Made by a program: the position numbers and the translations under genes
Assembly (NCBI GenBank): GCA_947568835.1
Contig: OX387609.1
Coordinates: 10,059,660-10,123,659 of the forward strand
Direction: 5' to 3'
DNA: 64,000 bases
Source: Protonemura montana
Taxonomy: Eukaryota > Arthropoda > Insecta > Plecoptera > Nemouridae
Notes under the pieces: model-generated
Seen by the model: only the letters and a program-made list of their open reading frames with translations
What the model was told of the DNA's origin: nothing
The model's database searches: none
Shown here: positions 25,201 to 38,400 of the stretch, in pieces
How positions within the stretch are numbered: position 1 is the first letter of the stretch
How the letters are laid out: the number at the start of each line of letters is the position of its first letter

Positions 25201-28200
25201 GAGCAGAATTTTACAGAATTTAATTTTGTTTAATCCTTACCTTGTGCAGTTCTTTACGCTTTCAAATTGCAAAACGGTTCCACTCTTTTAACTTTGATCC
25301 TTTACTTGTAATATTTGTACCATTTCCAAAAAATGTGCCATTAGGCGCAAAAGATTGGTAGATTGGCGTGCCCATAAACCTCACTATTCATTCATTCATG
25401 TGCCAGAAAACCCAAAAATTACGCGTTATGGCATTCCCAATGTGACCCGTATGTGTTCTGTACGTACGTTCTGGCTTCCAGACCCCGCGGCAGAGGCCCA
25501 ATCTTCGCCAGCAGAATGGTGCGGCCCCCCACGCCTATCGCCACGACGCCAGAGCCAATGAAGGTTACCATAGAAACGCAGACAATGGAGACTGCGGTGG
25601 GGACCATCGTGACACGGGTGCCGCTCACCTCTGCGACGGAGCCTGCCCCTTCCAACGGCCCTGCCCCCAACAGCGTCAACTCAATACGGCGGAAAACACC
25701 GCTGGTCTACGCGAGATCCCCAAAGGCATCTACCATTAAAACGTCTTGGTCCCATGGTTAGTATTAGATATTTTCTAGCTTTTGCTGTGGATAAGTGGAT
25801 GCTTGGGAGTTGCTCATAGGGAAGTAAAAGATCCTAAACAGGGAATCCTAGCGAGACAGGAGAAAATCGGCAAAACTCTGTGACCTGAAAAGGGCATTAG
25901 AGAATCAAGATGAGAAGAAGGCATTGGAGGTAAAGCTAATCTCAACAAGGCCCAGACACAAACTGAGGGCAAGAGGATCAAGGAGCAAATTCACCTGATT
26001 AATATGGTCATCTGAGACTAGAGCTTGCTAAATGAGACAATCATATCCTGGAACTGTGCAAGGCATCAGGAAGAACATAGAAGCTTTAAAAAAAGTTAAA
26101 ATTTAGTACTCTTCTATTTTATCCTCAGTGTTTATCTTAAGCCACAGTGCTAGAAAATGTACACTTTTGAGGAAAGTAAATAAATTACAAAGAATTCCAA
26201 ATTAAAAACCCTTCGCATCTGTGTAAGCTTTATATGTGGTAGCTGTTGCCCAGTAAGGACGGAATACCTGTGGAAGCCTTTGTCAAACAAATATGGAATA
26301 TCTGAGTAAGCTTTATCTGTGGTAGCCCTTGCACCAGACTAAGCCCCTCCTCTTTGTCCGCAGTTCCTCCTGCACCTTGTTACCCAAACGTGATCGTAAT
26401 GCCGCCGCAACGCCGGATACCCAACCTGCCGATGACTCTGAACATCAGTCGGACGCCGATCGTCCGCCCCCCGAGTCCCGCCGCCGGGAAGATTATGACC
26501 AATGCGATGTCTCCTAGAGTCGTTGCCCCACCCAGACCGATGGCAGGCATCACCCGAGTCAACCTGCTGCGGCAGGGCCTACCTCCCGGCTCGAAGGTCA
26601 ATCAGGCAGCCAATCTGGTGGTGAATCAGTTGACGAACCAGGTGGTGCGACAGGGTGTCGTGACGAAGGCCGGCGAGAAGGTCTGCCCAGCGAAACCGGA
26701 AGAATCGGTGCCATCGCCTCCGTGAGTAATTTGTTGGTACTTTGTGTTTTGGAGGGCCCGTTGTTGAACTCGAGGCATCTTGAAATTGGGCTGGCCACCG
26801 CTTAGACTTGTCCCTTTAGCACACTGTGTTGGCTGCTCCTGTCCAACAGCACCGAGGAATGGCCACCGCTTAGCCTTGTCCCTTTGACACACTGAGTTGG
26901 CTGCTCCTGTCCAACAGCACCAAGGACCGGCCACTGCTTAGTCTTGTCCCATTGACACACTGTATTGGTTACTCCTGTCCAACAGCACCAAGGACCAGTC
27001 ACCGCTTAGCCTTGTCCCTTTGACACACAGTGTTGGCTGCTCCTGTCCAACAGCACCAAGGACCGGCCACCGCTTAGCCGTTCCCCTTTGACACACTGTG
27101 CCATAGGGTCTTGTCTCTATGACACTGGTCTATTAGAAATTAGAAATAACGTTACCATTATGCAAAACCATGTGTGAAATGACGTAAAACCATCTCTGAA
27201 ACGATTCAACAATACATTTTTAAACAATCTTTTTGTGGTAAACTACTACTGCTAGTTTGATGGATCAGTGTGCCGTCGCTTACCGCAATGTCGATTGCTC
27301 ATCGACTTTTGTCCTCGCAGTTCGTGGATGGACCCGTTGAGTCACGCAGCAATCCAGGGCGCAGCGCCCGCCAAACGGAAGCGAACTTGTGGTCGTGGTC
27401 GCGGCGCTCTCGTCGACAACATCAAGGCTGAGAAGGAGTTACAGATGATGGCGGAAGCCAAGGTAGGCTCACCCTAACCGTACTTTTCAGTTCGTAAGTG
27501 TTAGTTAAATGTTTGTTTGGGGTTTTTGAGCTCATTTAACTCTTTCATGGTGCAATTATTGTTTCAAAACTTTTTTTTTATTATTTATTTTGTGAATAAT
27601 ATTCTATTACTGTTGTAAAAATGGTTAAATATAAATTTTTTTATTAATATCGATTAGAACTGTTAAATAGATGAACTAGCAAGGTATAAATTTCCCACTG
27701 ATACTCTGTAGCCAAAAATAAATATCCTAATAATGTTGCTTATTCCCACTAACAATGAATCGGTTAAATTTTTCCTGACCAGCTGCGAGTACTGATTTTC
27801 GTTGTGATGGAACGTAAGAAGCACCGTAACTTACTTGGATACTTTTCAATAACAAGCATCCTGCCCTTTATATTCAACATTGCATTAAGTTCAAGAATTG
27901 AAACTCACTTTTTCAAATTTCCCTTGTACCGGTCATAAGAAGTTCAGAAGTTGGCAGATAAAGTAGCCAAGTTTTTATGTAAACACATTGCAAAGCAATG
28001 GTTTGAACCATTTTTGAAATGTTCACAGAATTTAGAATATTAGCTCTATCAATATTTCTTTGTGGCATTCGAAAATGTCGAATGGTTGACAAAAACAAAT
28101 TCGGTTCTCTTGTCTGGCAAGAAATTTTCTCTCCATTTGAAATTGACAGGCAGTGAAATCACTGCCAGTTGGTTTGTTGCATTTGGAAAAAATTAGAAAG

Positions 28201-29430
28201 ACTGCCTTTTATCATTACAGAGTGAAAGTCCACCAATTTTGTAAAAACGGTTTCTTTAGTGTGGGGTTTGTTGCCATTAATCGAGTTTGGCCACGGAATT
28301 ATTTACTTTAATCAATTGGCACATTTGAATTTAGTAAATAAATAGCAATGAATAGCTTTGAATTTGATATACCCATTCTTGAAACGGTAAGTTGACTATG
28401 TAATATTTTGAAGGAGAACTTTCTGATTTGCTAGTCATAGCAAAACAGATTCTTATTTCCCTCTTCAATTAGAAAATGACGTGGATCATATAGCAAATAA
28501 CTCCACGCTCAATTTTGCATACAATATGTAAATTAAAAGCATGTTAGCTAAAGTTTGAATGAATATGATGGGTTATATAGGTAGCTGTAAATAAGTCTCT
28601 CTGATGGAGCTAGTATAATCGAAAGTGGGCTTTCAAAAATGGGCTTAAATACTCTAGTCCTATATTTTAATTTCTGTTTCATTAAATAGCAAAGCTAAAA
28701 GCTACAGTCTTGACGAGATCCGCTACCAACCAAGAAATACTGAATTAAATTGAAAATAATGCCGACTTGCTGCTTTTGTAGCAGCTCCAGCCGAATATCT
28801 TTGCATATTTCTCGCAGAAATCACCGGAAAGATCGAATCAGACTGTCAACCTAAATCTTAATCGTAACTTCAAAATCTAATCCTAAGTTTTCAATTTGAT
28901 ATCTAGACCTGCCATAAGACTAGCCGCTAAGTCGGCCAACTTTACCTGCCTTAAGCTTAAGCTAACTAGCTCTAATTGCTCTAATTGGCTTACATCAGCC
29001 AACTAAACCTCCTTCTTCCTCACAGGCAAAGGACATAATCAACATGCACCGCATGCTCGAAGAACAAAACCTTGTGCCTCAATACGCGCCCGCTCGACGT
29101 CCATCAAACGCCAACCAGCAACCAAAGGCAGTCGTCACCCAACAAACAGTCACGATCGCGCAACGTCGAAACCTCGCGGGCACCCAGCACAGGGTGTTGA
29201 GACACGAGGAGATCGTCACCAACTGCCAGGGCAACGAAGAGACGACGCTAGAGCAAGCTGCCAACGAAGCCAGCGACCGGCATAACCCGGTGTTTCAGTA
29301 CCAGGAGCTGGCAGAGAATAATATACCGGCTCAACAGATACAAGTCGTCATCAATCAGGAACTCACGACCGGGGAGCAAAATCAGGTGTCTTATCACCAG
29401 CTTATTGAGCATCATCAGCAGATTAATCAA

Positions 29431-29468
<38 letters not shown>

Positions 29469-32400
29469 CGAACAGCAACATCAGCAACAACAGCAACGGC
29501 TGCAACAGCTGCAACAGCTGCAACATCAGCAACAACAGCAGCAACAACAGCAGCAACAACAGCTTCAACAACAACAGCAGCTTCAACAGCAACAGCAACA
29601 ACAACAGCTTCAACAGGAGCAAGCTGTCTACCAGCGGCTGATTGAGCAACAGCAGCAAATGGAACATAATGCGCAGACTGCCATGAATATTCAGCAGCTC
29701 GATCAGTACCAAGAGTAAGTTGAAATATTTTCCATCTTATTTGTTTTTTGCAAAGATCGGTAAAACTGCAGATGAAGTTGACTTGGATTTAGCATCTGTA
29801 ATGGGGGTTAGCTACGGGAGAGAAATCGCTGCTAGCAGTTAATAAGTCTGCCAAAGGAGCGTGTTAGCTCGTGAGATGAAACTGTATTGCAAATAGTTAC
29901 CATCCTCATGTTATTTATTTTTTAGTTTCAAAAAATCTATGACTTGATTATTAGAGCATGCAAACATGTATAATTAAATGGTAATACAAATGAGCTTGTA
30001 GGCAAGGAGAATGCCATAAAACATTGCTGGCATCTTTATCCCAAAATGTTTCGTTAAAAGCTTTGTCTGTGGTTGTCTTTGCCCCCTAAGGATGGATTAT
30101 CTCTGGTAGTTTTTTCCCCAAAAGAATGGAATATCTGTGGTAGCCTTTGCACCAAAAGGATGGAATATCTCTGTTAGTTTTATCTGTTTTATCCTTGCCC
30201 CCTAAGGATGGAATGTCTGTGTAAGCTACCTTTCATGAGAATGGGTATTATCTTCTCGTTAGGCTCGCTTCAATAATCTTCTTGACATATCCTAACTTTG
30301 CTCCCTCCGCAGACACGGCGAGACGTCTAACAGCATCATCTTGTGGCTGGGGGACGGCCACCAAGTCCGTGTGGAGAACCGCCACGGACTTCCAGTTGAA
30401 CAGATCATCGCCAAGGTTGGTGGGGAGCCGTGCTCGTTTGCTTGCTTCTAGGTGTGCATCTCTCGTGAAGTATCAATCCGACCCACCTTACCCCTTCGCC
30501 GGAGCGTCAGCGGTAATTCTAGCGGCAGAATCGATGGGGCATAGAAGTCGTTTCATACACTTTTGGGTCACATATTCGACTTATATGTTGTGGGGCAAGG
30601 TTTATTTTATTGTGGTCCGTACAGTGGTTGGGTAGAAATGTTCCGTTAACACGATTCAAAGTATACACAAAAGCCGATTTATTGGATAAAAATAACTCTT
30701 AATATCTACAGTTGGTTTGACTACAAACGTTGAATGCTTAAAAGATTTGCTGCAGAATCGTCATCGACCATTGTATAACGATACTATTACAAGAACCGTT
30801 CAAAACGTATTTGAAACCTTTGCAAGAGTAAATATGAATTTCTTTACCTACTGCTCATATATAGTAAGCAAGTTATATTTTCATCTCTTATTTGGATTCT
30901 GCTCCTGAATTTAGTCTAGGGAATTGGCACCCACTGCTCTTTGCAGAGCCGTTTTCATTTCATTTTTGCAAAATAGTTATGCTAGCCTTGCACGGCACGG
31001 TGCAAGCAATTATTGTTCACTTTGCTCGAAGTTGGAATCAAATTCCTTGAATGAACTGACTTCAAAGCCAGATTTGGCTCCTTAAAGGCTTTAACTTCTG
31101 CCACGAACAGTCGTTGCAAATAACCGCTCTCATTTAGACATGATTTTACCGATCTGTATGCTTCCGCTGCATGACCCAGAATGGAAAGAACACTGTAGAC
31201 TTGTTTAGTCTTTGGTAGCTTTAAAACAAATCACACGCAAGTCCAAGTATCACTTTCAGTAACATTCTGGGCGTTCAAGTTAATGGCGGGTTACATTTGA
31301 AAGAACTGCGGATATTTAACGTGGCAGCTTTGCCAGAATCCAAACGCAAAGATCAGTAAATGGCAGTTCCGCTTTGCTTTTAACTTGCTGAGAGCTCGAT
31401 ACCTCTCACGACAACAACATTGCAACGCGTGTCAGCGGCTGGAACGTCGGGTGCGCCTTACGTGTCAACTGCCTGCCGACCGGCATTGAGGAGCGGGCTT
31501 GCTAATCTGAGGCGTGTAGTTTCCTTTCCAGCTGGGCGTGATGCCGGGCGACTATCGGGTGGTGTACACTGACGACAGCGGCAGTGACGAGAGGTTGCAG
31601 GCCATCGAGACTGAGACTGTGGTGAGCAAGCGCTTGCAACCAGGATGGCAATGGTGTTAAAAGTTTTCGCGCGATATCCTGGCACTTCGAACAGGTTTCA
31701 AGTGATGATTACTCTCATTTCACACCTTACTGTAATCAACCGCCTGCTTGTGAAAAAAAAGCCTGGGAATGATTTAGAATAGGCAATATGAGAGTAAGGT
31801 ATCTAGCCAAGCTAAAGGCCAGAGCGTAGATGGTACAGCCAAGTAGTAACTATTAAATAAAGCTCTTATGGGTTTTATGTTGTAAAAAGAACGTATAGTT
31901 AGCCATTTTAACTGGTAGTTATAATTGGGAAAATACAGCACTCTAGCTGGCAATTTGAGTTCTATATAACAACACTTTTAAAGCAGTGAGAAGGCATAAT
32001 TCTGAGAAAACTTACAAGATTACATGTTATATATATCATGACTCTGGCCCTTAACTGTTTGGTACTTCAGTAACATAAACCCTAACTTCCCTTGGCTGAT
32101 TAGTTCCTCCTAATATCTGCACGATCCTACGGTTACGCTTTTAACATATCGATTCATTTCCTCACTGGCCATCGCCTAAATCATGGGACTTGAGTCCCCG
32201 ATCCACTAGTTTCTTGTTTAGTGGAGTCGTTTGTAACACTTGGTTTCGGTCGTGCATCCCTCCCCCCTGCCGTTTTCGTTGCTCTAACTCGCCCTGGTTT
32301 GTTTTCCGGTAACCCCCCTCGCCGATTTCCCTGCCCCGCTCGCGAACCGCAGCCGCTCGGAAAGTTTGACGTCAGCGAGATGTCGCTGCAGTACCCCGAC

Positions 32401-35400
32401 ATTTACGAAGCCACCGAGGTATGACTCCGCTTGCTCCTGTCGATCTCCTTCCTATCGCCTCGAGCAAGCACGCCGCTTATCATTTTCTTGCCGGTTTCGT
32501 TTGCACTGCCGTGATGCTCATCTCATTGCACGCTAGAAGACATTTTCAAGGTGGAGGCCATATATCAGTCAGAGGTGCAGAGAGTTTCAAACTTTCCATC
32601 AGGAGGGTCTTTGTTTGATTCATATCCATCTTGTCAGGTGTCAACATTTCAACCCGTCTCGACTCGACCATCTAAGCTGTGTTACCAACTCACTTATCTA
32701 CCCCCACCCCTTCACATCAGGTAAACACCAGAAATAGAATTGCAATGCATGTCCTCGGTAGAAGATACATTCATTCAACCAAATCAATCATTTCTGACAG
32801 CTGACATGCTTCAAGGGTAAACATTGAATCTCACAAATGGGTAAACAAGGACTCGTTGCTAGAACGTTTTGAAACTCTCTACACGGGGGGATATTACTGT
32901 ACTTGACTGAAATATTCCAAAGATAAACCTTAAATGAACATACCAAAAGTTTACTTAAATATGTTTGTCAGACTTTGGTTCTTAAATAAAAGTACATTTC
33001 AAATGTTTATTGATGTAAAAGTCAATAGACTACTTCAGAACCATTGATCATCTTCTGTTATACAAAGGTAACATGGCCTTTGGTCTTTGGAGATTGATTT
33101 TCAGCTATGAAACACACATTCCTCCAAAACTCGAGGGTTTTTTGTCTAGTTTTGCAGTGTCAAAGCTATAGGTAGAAGACGTAGAAAATGCAAGGCGCTT
33201 TCGTCTCGGTATGTTTAGACTACGAGGCGTTAATTTGTCCGCAGGAGTCTGTCGTGTCTGCGGAGGAGAACCAGGTTCAGATCTCAGAGAATGCGTACAT
33301 CGTCGAGAATTCGCCGCCGGGTGTCATCAGCGTCGTGGGCATCGCCGATGAGCCGAACGCGATGGAGGCAGAACCAAACACTTCCGTCAATCCGCCACCG
33401 TGAGTTGCACAAATATTTGCTGAACTAGATGGATGCCGTGCACGATAGCTTCTCTTTGCCAATAGTCTTTGTTGTTTGGCATGTAAGTCCAGCTCAAGGA
33501 CTGCCGCCTGCATTACGGGAATGAAATTTCACTGGCAAGATTTCAAAATACTAATTTTATCTCCAAAAGAATACTCAAGATGACTAATTTAAAATAGTTT
33601 TTATAATAGTTCGAAAATCATAACTGCGATGAGTTTAGAAGAACGTCTTGACACTACGAAAGCTTTGGGACAAAAGCTGGGACCCAAACCGAAACCGGAA
33701 AAAACCCAAATATTTCTAGGAAGTGGAACTGGAATCGGAACTGTAATTCGAGATTTTGCTAAAACAGGAATTGGAACCGGAATCGTTATCTATTTCGGTT
33801 CGGATCCCTGGACAACAGTAAATTAGAAGATAGTAAAATGGAGATAGTGTTTTGACAGTTTTCACAGCGACACCTCTGTTGAAAACATAGGTTCTCTCAA
33901 AAAACGAGAGCTTTAATTTTAAACACCTACATGCAGTGTGGATAGAAAACATTTCATTTGAAACTAGTTGGGTAAACATTTTTTTTATTATTATGAACAC
34001 TATAACCGTCTCAAAAATTGATGCCCAAACGAGGACTCAAACCCCGATCTCCACCTTTCGCGGGTGTTGCTCTGAACCATTGAGCTATCTGGACACTGGC
34101 TTTTTGAGACGATTTTAGTGTATTTGATGAGAATGACAGTTCAAGGAGTAGAACCATGAGGCTGTGAATACTCACAGTCACTCGAGTCGGCGTTTGGGCA
34201 TAAATTTTTGAGACGGTTATAGTGTTGTTAATAATAAAATACCCCGCGCATTGCAAGCGTTTGCAATTTAAATAAGAGTTCATCCTAGTTGGGTAAACAG
34301 GTTACCAAAGCTAGACTGTGCTGAGTTTACCATTGCCATCATTGTCCAGTTCTGTTGGGGAGAGACACAAACCTTTCTAATTCATCCATCGATTCTTTCT
34401 GTACTCTGCTCAAAGGGTACAACATAACTTGAGAAATCGCTGCGTGGGATTTGTCTCTTCTTTCGACCTGGCCCTCGACTCGGTAGACAAGAACTGTCTA
34501 CCTGCTGGCACCAAAAAAGCTACAAATATTTTATTGCTACGTCACATGTTTCAGGCTGCCTGTTGCTCTCCATGTTTCTTTGGAGAAGCCTTCGGAGACA
34601 AAGATGGTGAGTATTTCATCATAAACAGTATTTTACCTATCACTTTGCCAAAACAGTTCTTCCTGTTTAATGCCAACGCCCCCAAGGTTCTAACAAAACT
34701 CGTCTTCCTCAGGATGGTGCTATTCCCAGTCCGGTCCCGCCTCCACCTCTGCCGCCGTCCACCGCCCCCCGGTTTGTGCCGGGTATGATGGGTCTATGCC
34801 CCCACTGCGGTTACAGCTCCGTTGACCTCAGCCGATGCCAGCGCTGTCGGCGTCTCTTGCCGCTCGACTGCAAGCAGGTGGCCATCCAGACCGCCAAGGC
34901 CAAGCCTCTGGAGGCACCGCCAGCCCCTGAGGTTAGTGTTCTGCTTGGTTTGAGCAGGGTACCACCTTGCTAAAAGTTCAAGACTGAAGTTAAGCAACTC
35001 TGTGCTGAGTCAGTTATGGATGGGCGACCTTCATACACATCACCAGTTCTGTTCGGGAGAGAGGTTGGAGGGATGAAAGTTAGTACAACAACTTCACTCG
35101 CCTAGCTAATCAATCTCTTGACAGCATGGATTTGTGAAGGAATCCTATTGTTAGCGTTGTACCGTCCTTCGGAAGGGACTTTAAACCGGTGGTCCCCTGA
35201 TGCGTTGTTAAACACAAAGAATCAATCACCGAAGCCCCTAGAGCCCCTGAGGTCAGTTCCTTGCCTGGGTTGAGCAGGAAGGGTGACCACCAAACTAAAG
35301 TTAGAAGTTAAACAACATCTCCTGGGTAGCACTGTGCTAGTCATTGTTAGCAGTGTCGAGCTGGGGTCGATGTCTTCTCTAATGTGAATTGGGGAACAGG

Positions 35401-38400
35401 AAAGGAGGGATCACAACGTACCGAAGTTAAAATGACTGGTTGCGAAAGATTTAGAGATGTCAGCATAATTTTTCAGCTATTTGTAGTCGAGACCAAATGT
35501 TAGGCTGAAAAGATAAGCAACGGTGTATAGGAAGAGTGTTTAGGATGGGTGATCTCAATTGAACACTGTCGTCTGCCGATTACTAGATTTTCTCTAGAAA
35601 CACAAATTTATCTCAAAAAGGTATCTTATTTGCGGAATCTAACACCTGTACCCGCTGAGATCTTCTTGCTTAGGTTTTCATATTCCTTCTTAATAAGGAA
35701 GTGCGTTGCCAATTACGGGTCAACTCTTGTTATTTGACAAGCGAGTCGTTTTTGTATCCCCTTCTTTGTTGTGCTTCTCTTGCAGCCTGCCTCTAGCCGT
35801 AGCACGTATTTCGTGCTAACGCAGGCGGAGGCTCCACCCCTGGCAATGGCAAGTCAGCTCACATAAACATTTTGGTGTTGTAATGCTTGTTTCCACGTAG
35901 CGTAGTGGCCAGTTCGCTGGCCAGCATGATCTCTTTCAACGCCGTGTATTATTATTTCTATATATAGCAGCTGACGCTCTCTTCTCAAAAGTTTCTAGTT
36001 TCAAGAAGAAAGTATAACGGAAATTTGAAGGAAATGCTGTTAAGTGAAAGTTGTCATGGCCTCTCGGCTAAAGGACGTCAGTTTTGAGTTTTCTGACTTT
36101 ATTGCCTGAAAATTTTCAACAAAGAAAAGCAACTGCGTAGCACCTAGTAAAATTTGATGAAAATAAATCCTAATTTCGTATGTATTAACTATTAAGCAAA
36201 TACCGATGCTGTTTAACCTAAAAACGAAATTTGTTTCGTGCTTTTCTTGAGTGGACCGGTCAAATCTGCGGCAGAAAATCGTGATCGTGACCATTCTGAG
36301 TGACACTAGAAACTTGTTAATCCGAGTTTGTAACAATTGTGCCAGCCTGTTCTTTCTAAACAAATCTGCAATGAACTGAGTAAATAACATTCAACAAGTA
36401 ACTAGCAACTAGTGCCTGTGTCCAAGGTCAAGCTCAGTGAATGAGCACGTGATAGTTGTAAGTGCACTTTCCTTCCTGCAAGGTGGCTATAGACAGTACA
36501 CATTCACTGTTGAAGCACCACCATAGCACGGCCGTAGCAACTGTGGTATTAGGTATGGTAAGATGCAGGTATTTTGGCCGTCGACTCTTGAACAACCCTT
36601 CTGTATTTTTTACTTTTCTATTAATTTTTTGGTTTTCATTCAACATTAAGTACAACTAATATTATCAACCAGCAATTGTTATCAACTTAAATTCTACCAT
36701 GATCTAATTCATTTTATATGATCTAATTAATTTTATATGATCATAATTCATATTTTATTCGCTATTTAATATTTTAATGCCATTAATTTAGCTTCGTTGA
36801 GCAGCTCATCTTACTGTATTGCGACGTAAAGAAAGGCCTATTTGCTGCATGTGATTGTGTTTAAATGCTTTTGTGCACTTAAGTTACTGTCGCTCGTTTG
36901 TTTTTCTTGGATGGTGAAAATCCAAAGAAGGATATTTTGTCGTATACCGTTCTTTATTGAAAAAAAGAAAACGGTTACTCCCAATACATGCACACTGTAA
37001 AAACACTCAGAAAAGTAAACAATTTAAATTTGCTAAAAATGAAATTGTGTGAAAAATAATTTTGCATCTGATTTGATCAATTTGATTTCAAAGAGCAGGC
37101 TAAACATATTTTTGAACACTGACGTTTCCATTGAGAGGTTAAAAATGCCGGTTGCTAGTTGTTAGATGCTAATCAAGAAATAAGCATTGTTGAAAAGTGC
37201 AGCTCTAGGTCAGGGTTATGTAATCAACCACGTAGTACCATTGTAACATCCCCAAATGGACGCTCTAGTTAAGAGCCCTGAGCACCCTGACGAGATTTCC
37301 CTTGCCACCCGAGCTGACTCCCTCTCGTTCTCTGTTGCAGCCGCGAGTGTCCCCCGCTGCTGTTCGTGGACCGTCGAGGCTTGTGCCAATCGAGTTTGTC
37401 AGCATGCCGGCGCCACGCGGAAAGCGGAAGCCAGCGGTGCGAGCCGCACGCCCTCGGGCCAAGGCCAAGCCCGTCGAGGAACCGGGTAAGACAGGCACGA
37501 CTTGCAGAGCTGGATTTCACTTTACTCTGCGCTACTTTGGAATGGAAACACGTTTGGCTTGCTTGGTTTTGGCATGTCACCAGTTGATGGGCAACTGGTT
37601 TGCCATTTAGGCAAGCTTGGTACGTACCTGCCAGCCGCGATACTTAGATGCGGACAATTTTTTTGAGGCAGTAGTCATTTCAATGCTGCTTCTTGTATAT
37701 TTTTTTGCTTTTCTGTTGGCTGAATTTCAACAAGCTTCATTTAACAGTAAGCCAATTAAACAATGGCACCAATTGTTCTTTTCTTTTGCACATTATCTTA
37801 AATGTCAGTTACCTGGTGTTTGTTGAACTTGCAAGATCTGTCACCAATCAATGCCAAGTTAAATGACAACTGGCTGTGAAGGTCATTACTGGTCATGGAG
37901 GTGGTAGTGGAATGTAGGAGAAAACCCGTAAATGTCTGTGCCTTGAGGTGTATGAAAAAGTTACTAGAAAGCCTTAACACTTGAACCTCCTCCGGTTTGG
38001 CTCCTTTCAAACTACACTTGAGTCGCTAGCGAAAGCACCTACTTACCTTGTACCTACTTTTGTGCCGTGCGATAGTTTTAGTGCAAGTGTGCAAGTGTTG
38101 TCTTTATGCACTCGGCTGATGTGATCTCGGTTATCAGTAACCACCCTTCTGTATTGCTGTTATGTATAAGTTATCTTTATATTTAATAGATGGGTAGGAG
38201 TGTGTGAAGGCTGGTTGTTGAATTGGGGAAGAGGTAAGAATGCAACGTACCGAAGTAGAAACGGTGAATGCAAATGATTCTTTTCTACACGTCACTGTTT
38301 TTACTTCAGTAAGTTGCTTTTCCTCCTTCCCTCATTCATAAAGTCTAAAATGTGTGGTTGTGGCTTGAATTCTGTTTATCGAATTATTTTACTCGTTACC

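Larger units (their letters stand above)
23293..29714 (+). other. Gln/Pro-rich N-terminal region of the SENP-like protein
   Basis: Exons 2-7 encode residues about 80-810. Exon 2 contains a six-fold NQVM/NQMMP repeat (near residues 105-130) and glutamine tracts. Exons 3-5 are Pro/Thr/Val-rich ([22 protein letters not shown]). Exon 6 has a basic patch ([11 protein letters not shown]). Exon 7 has more than 100 Gln residues encoded by mixed CAG/CAA codons at 29418-29660. No folded domain is evident. Such tracts are usual in disordered nuclear regulators, but their role here is unknown. They are joined to the protease only by splice phase. Confidence 0.6.

Noticed and set aside
25419..25679. Minus-strand frame over exon 4 of the SENP-like gene
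   Set aside because: Antisense shadow of a Pro/Thr-rich exon; the plus frame has matching splice phases.
29248..29712. Minus-strand leucine-rich frame of 154 codons
   Set aside because: It is the antisense of the CAG/CAA glutamine tract (CTG/TTG read as Leu).
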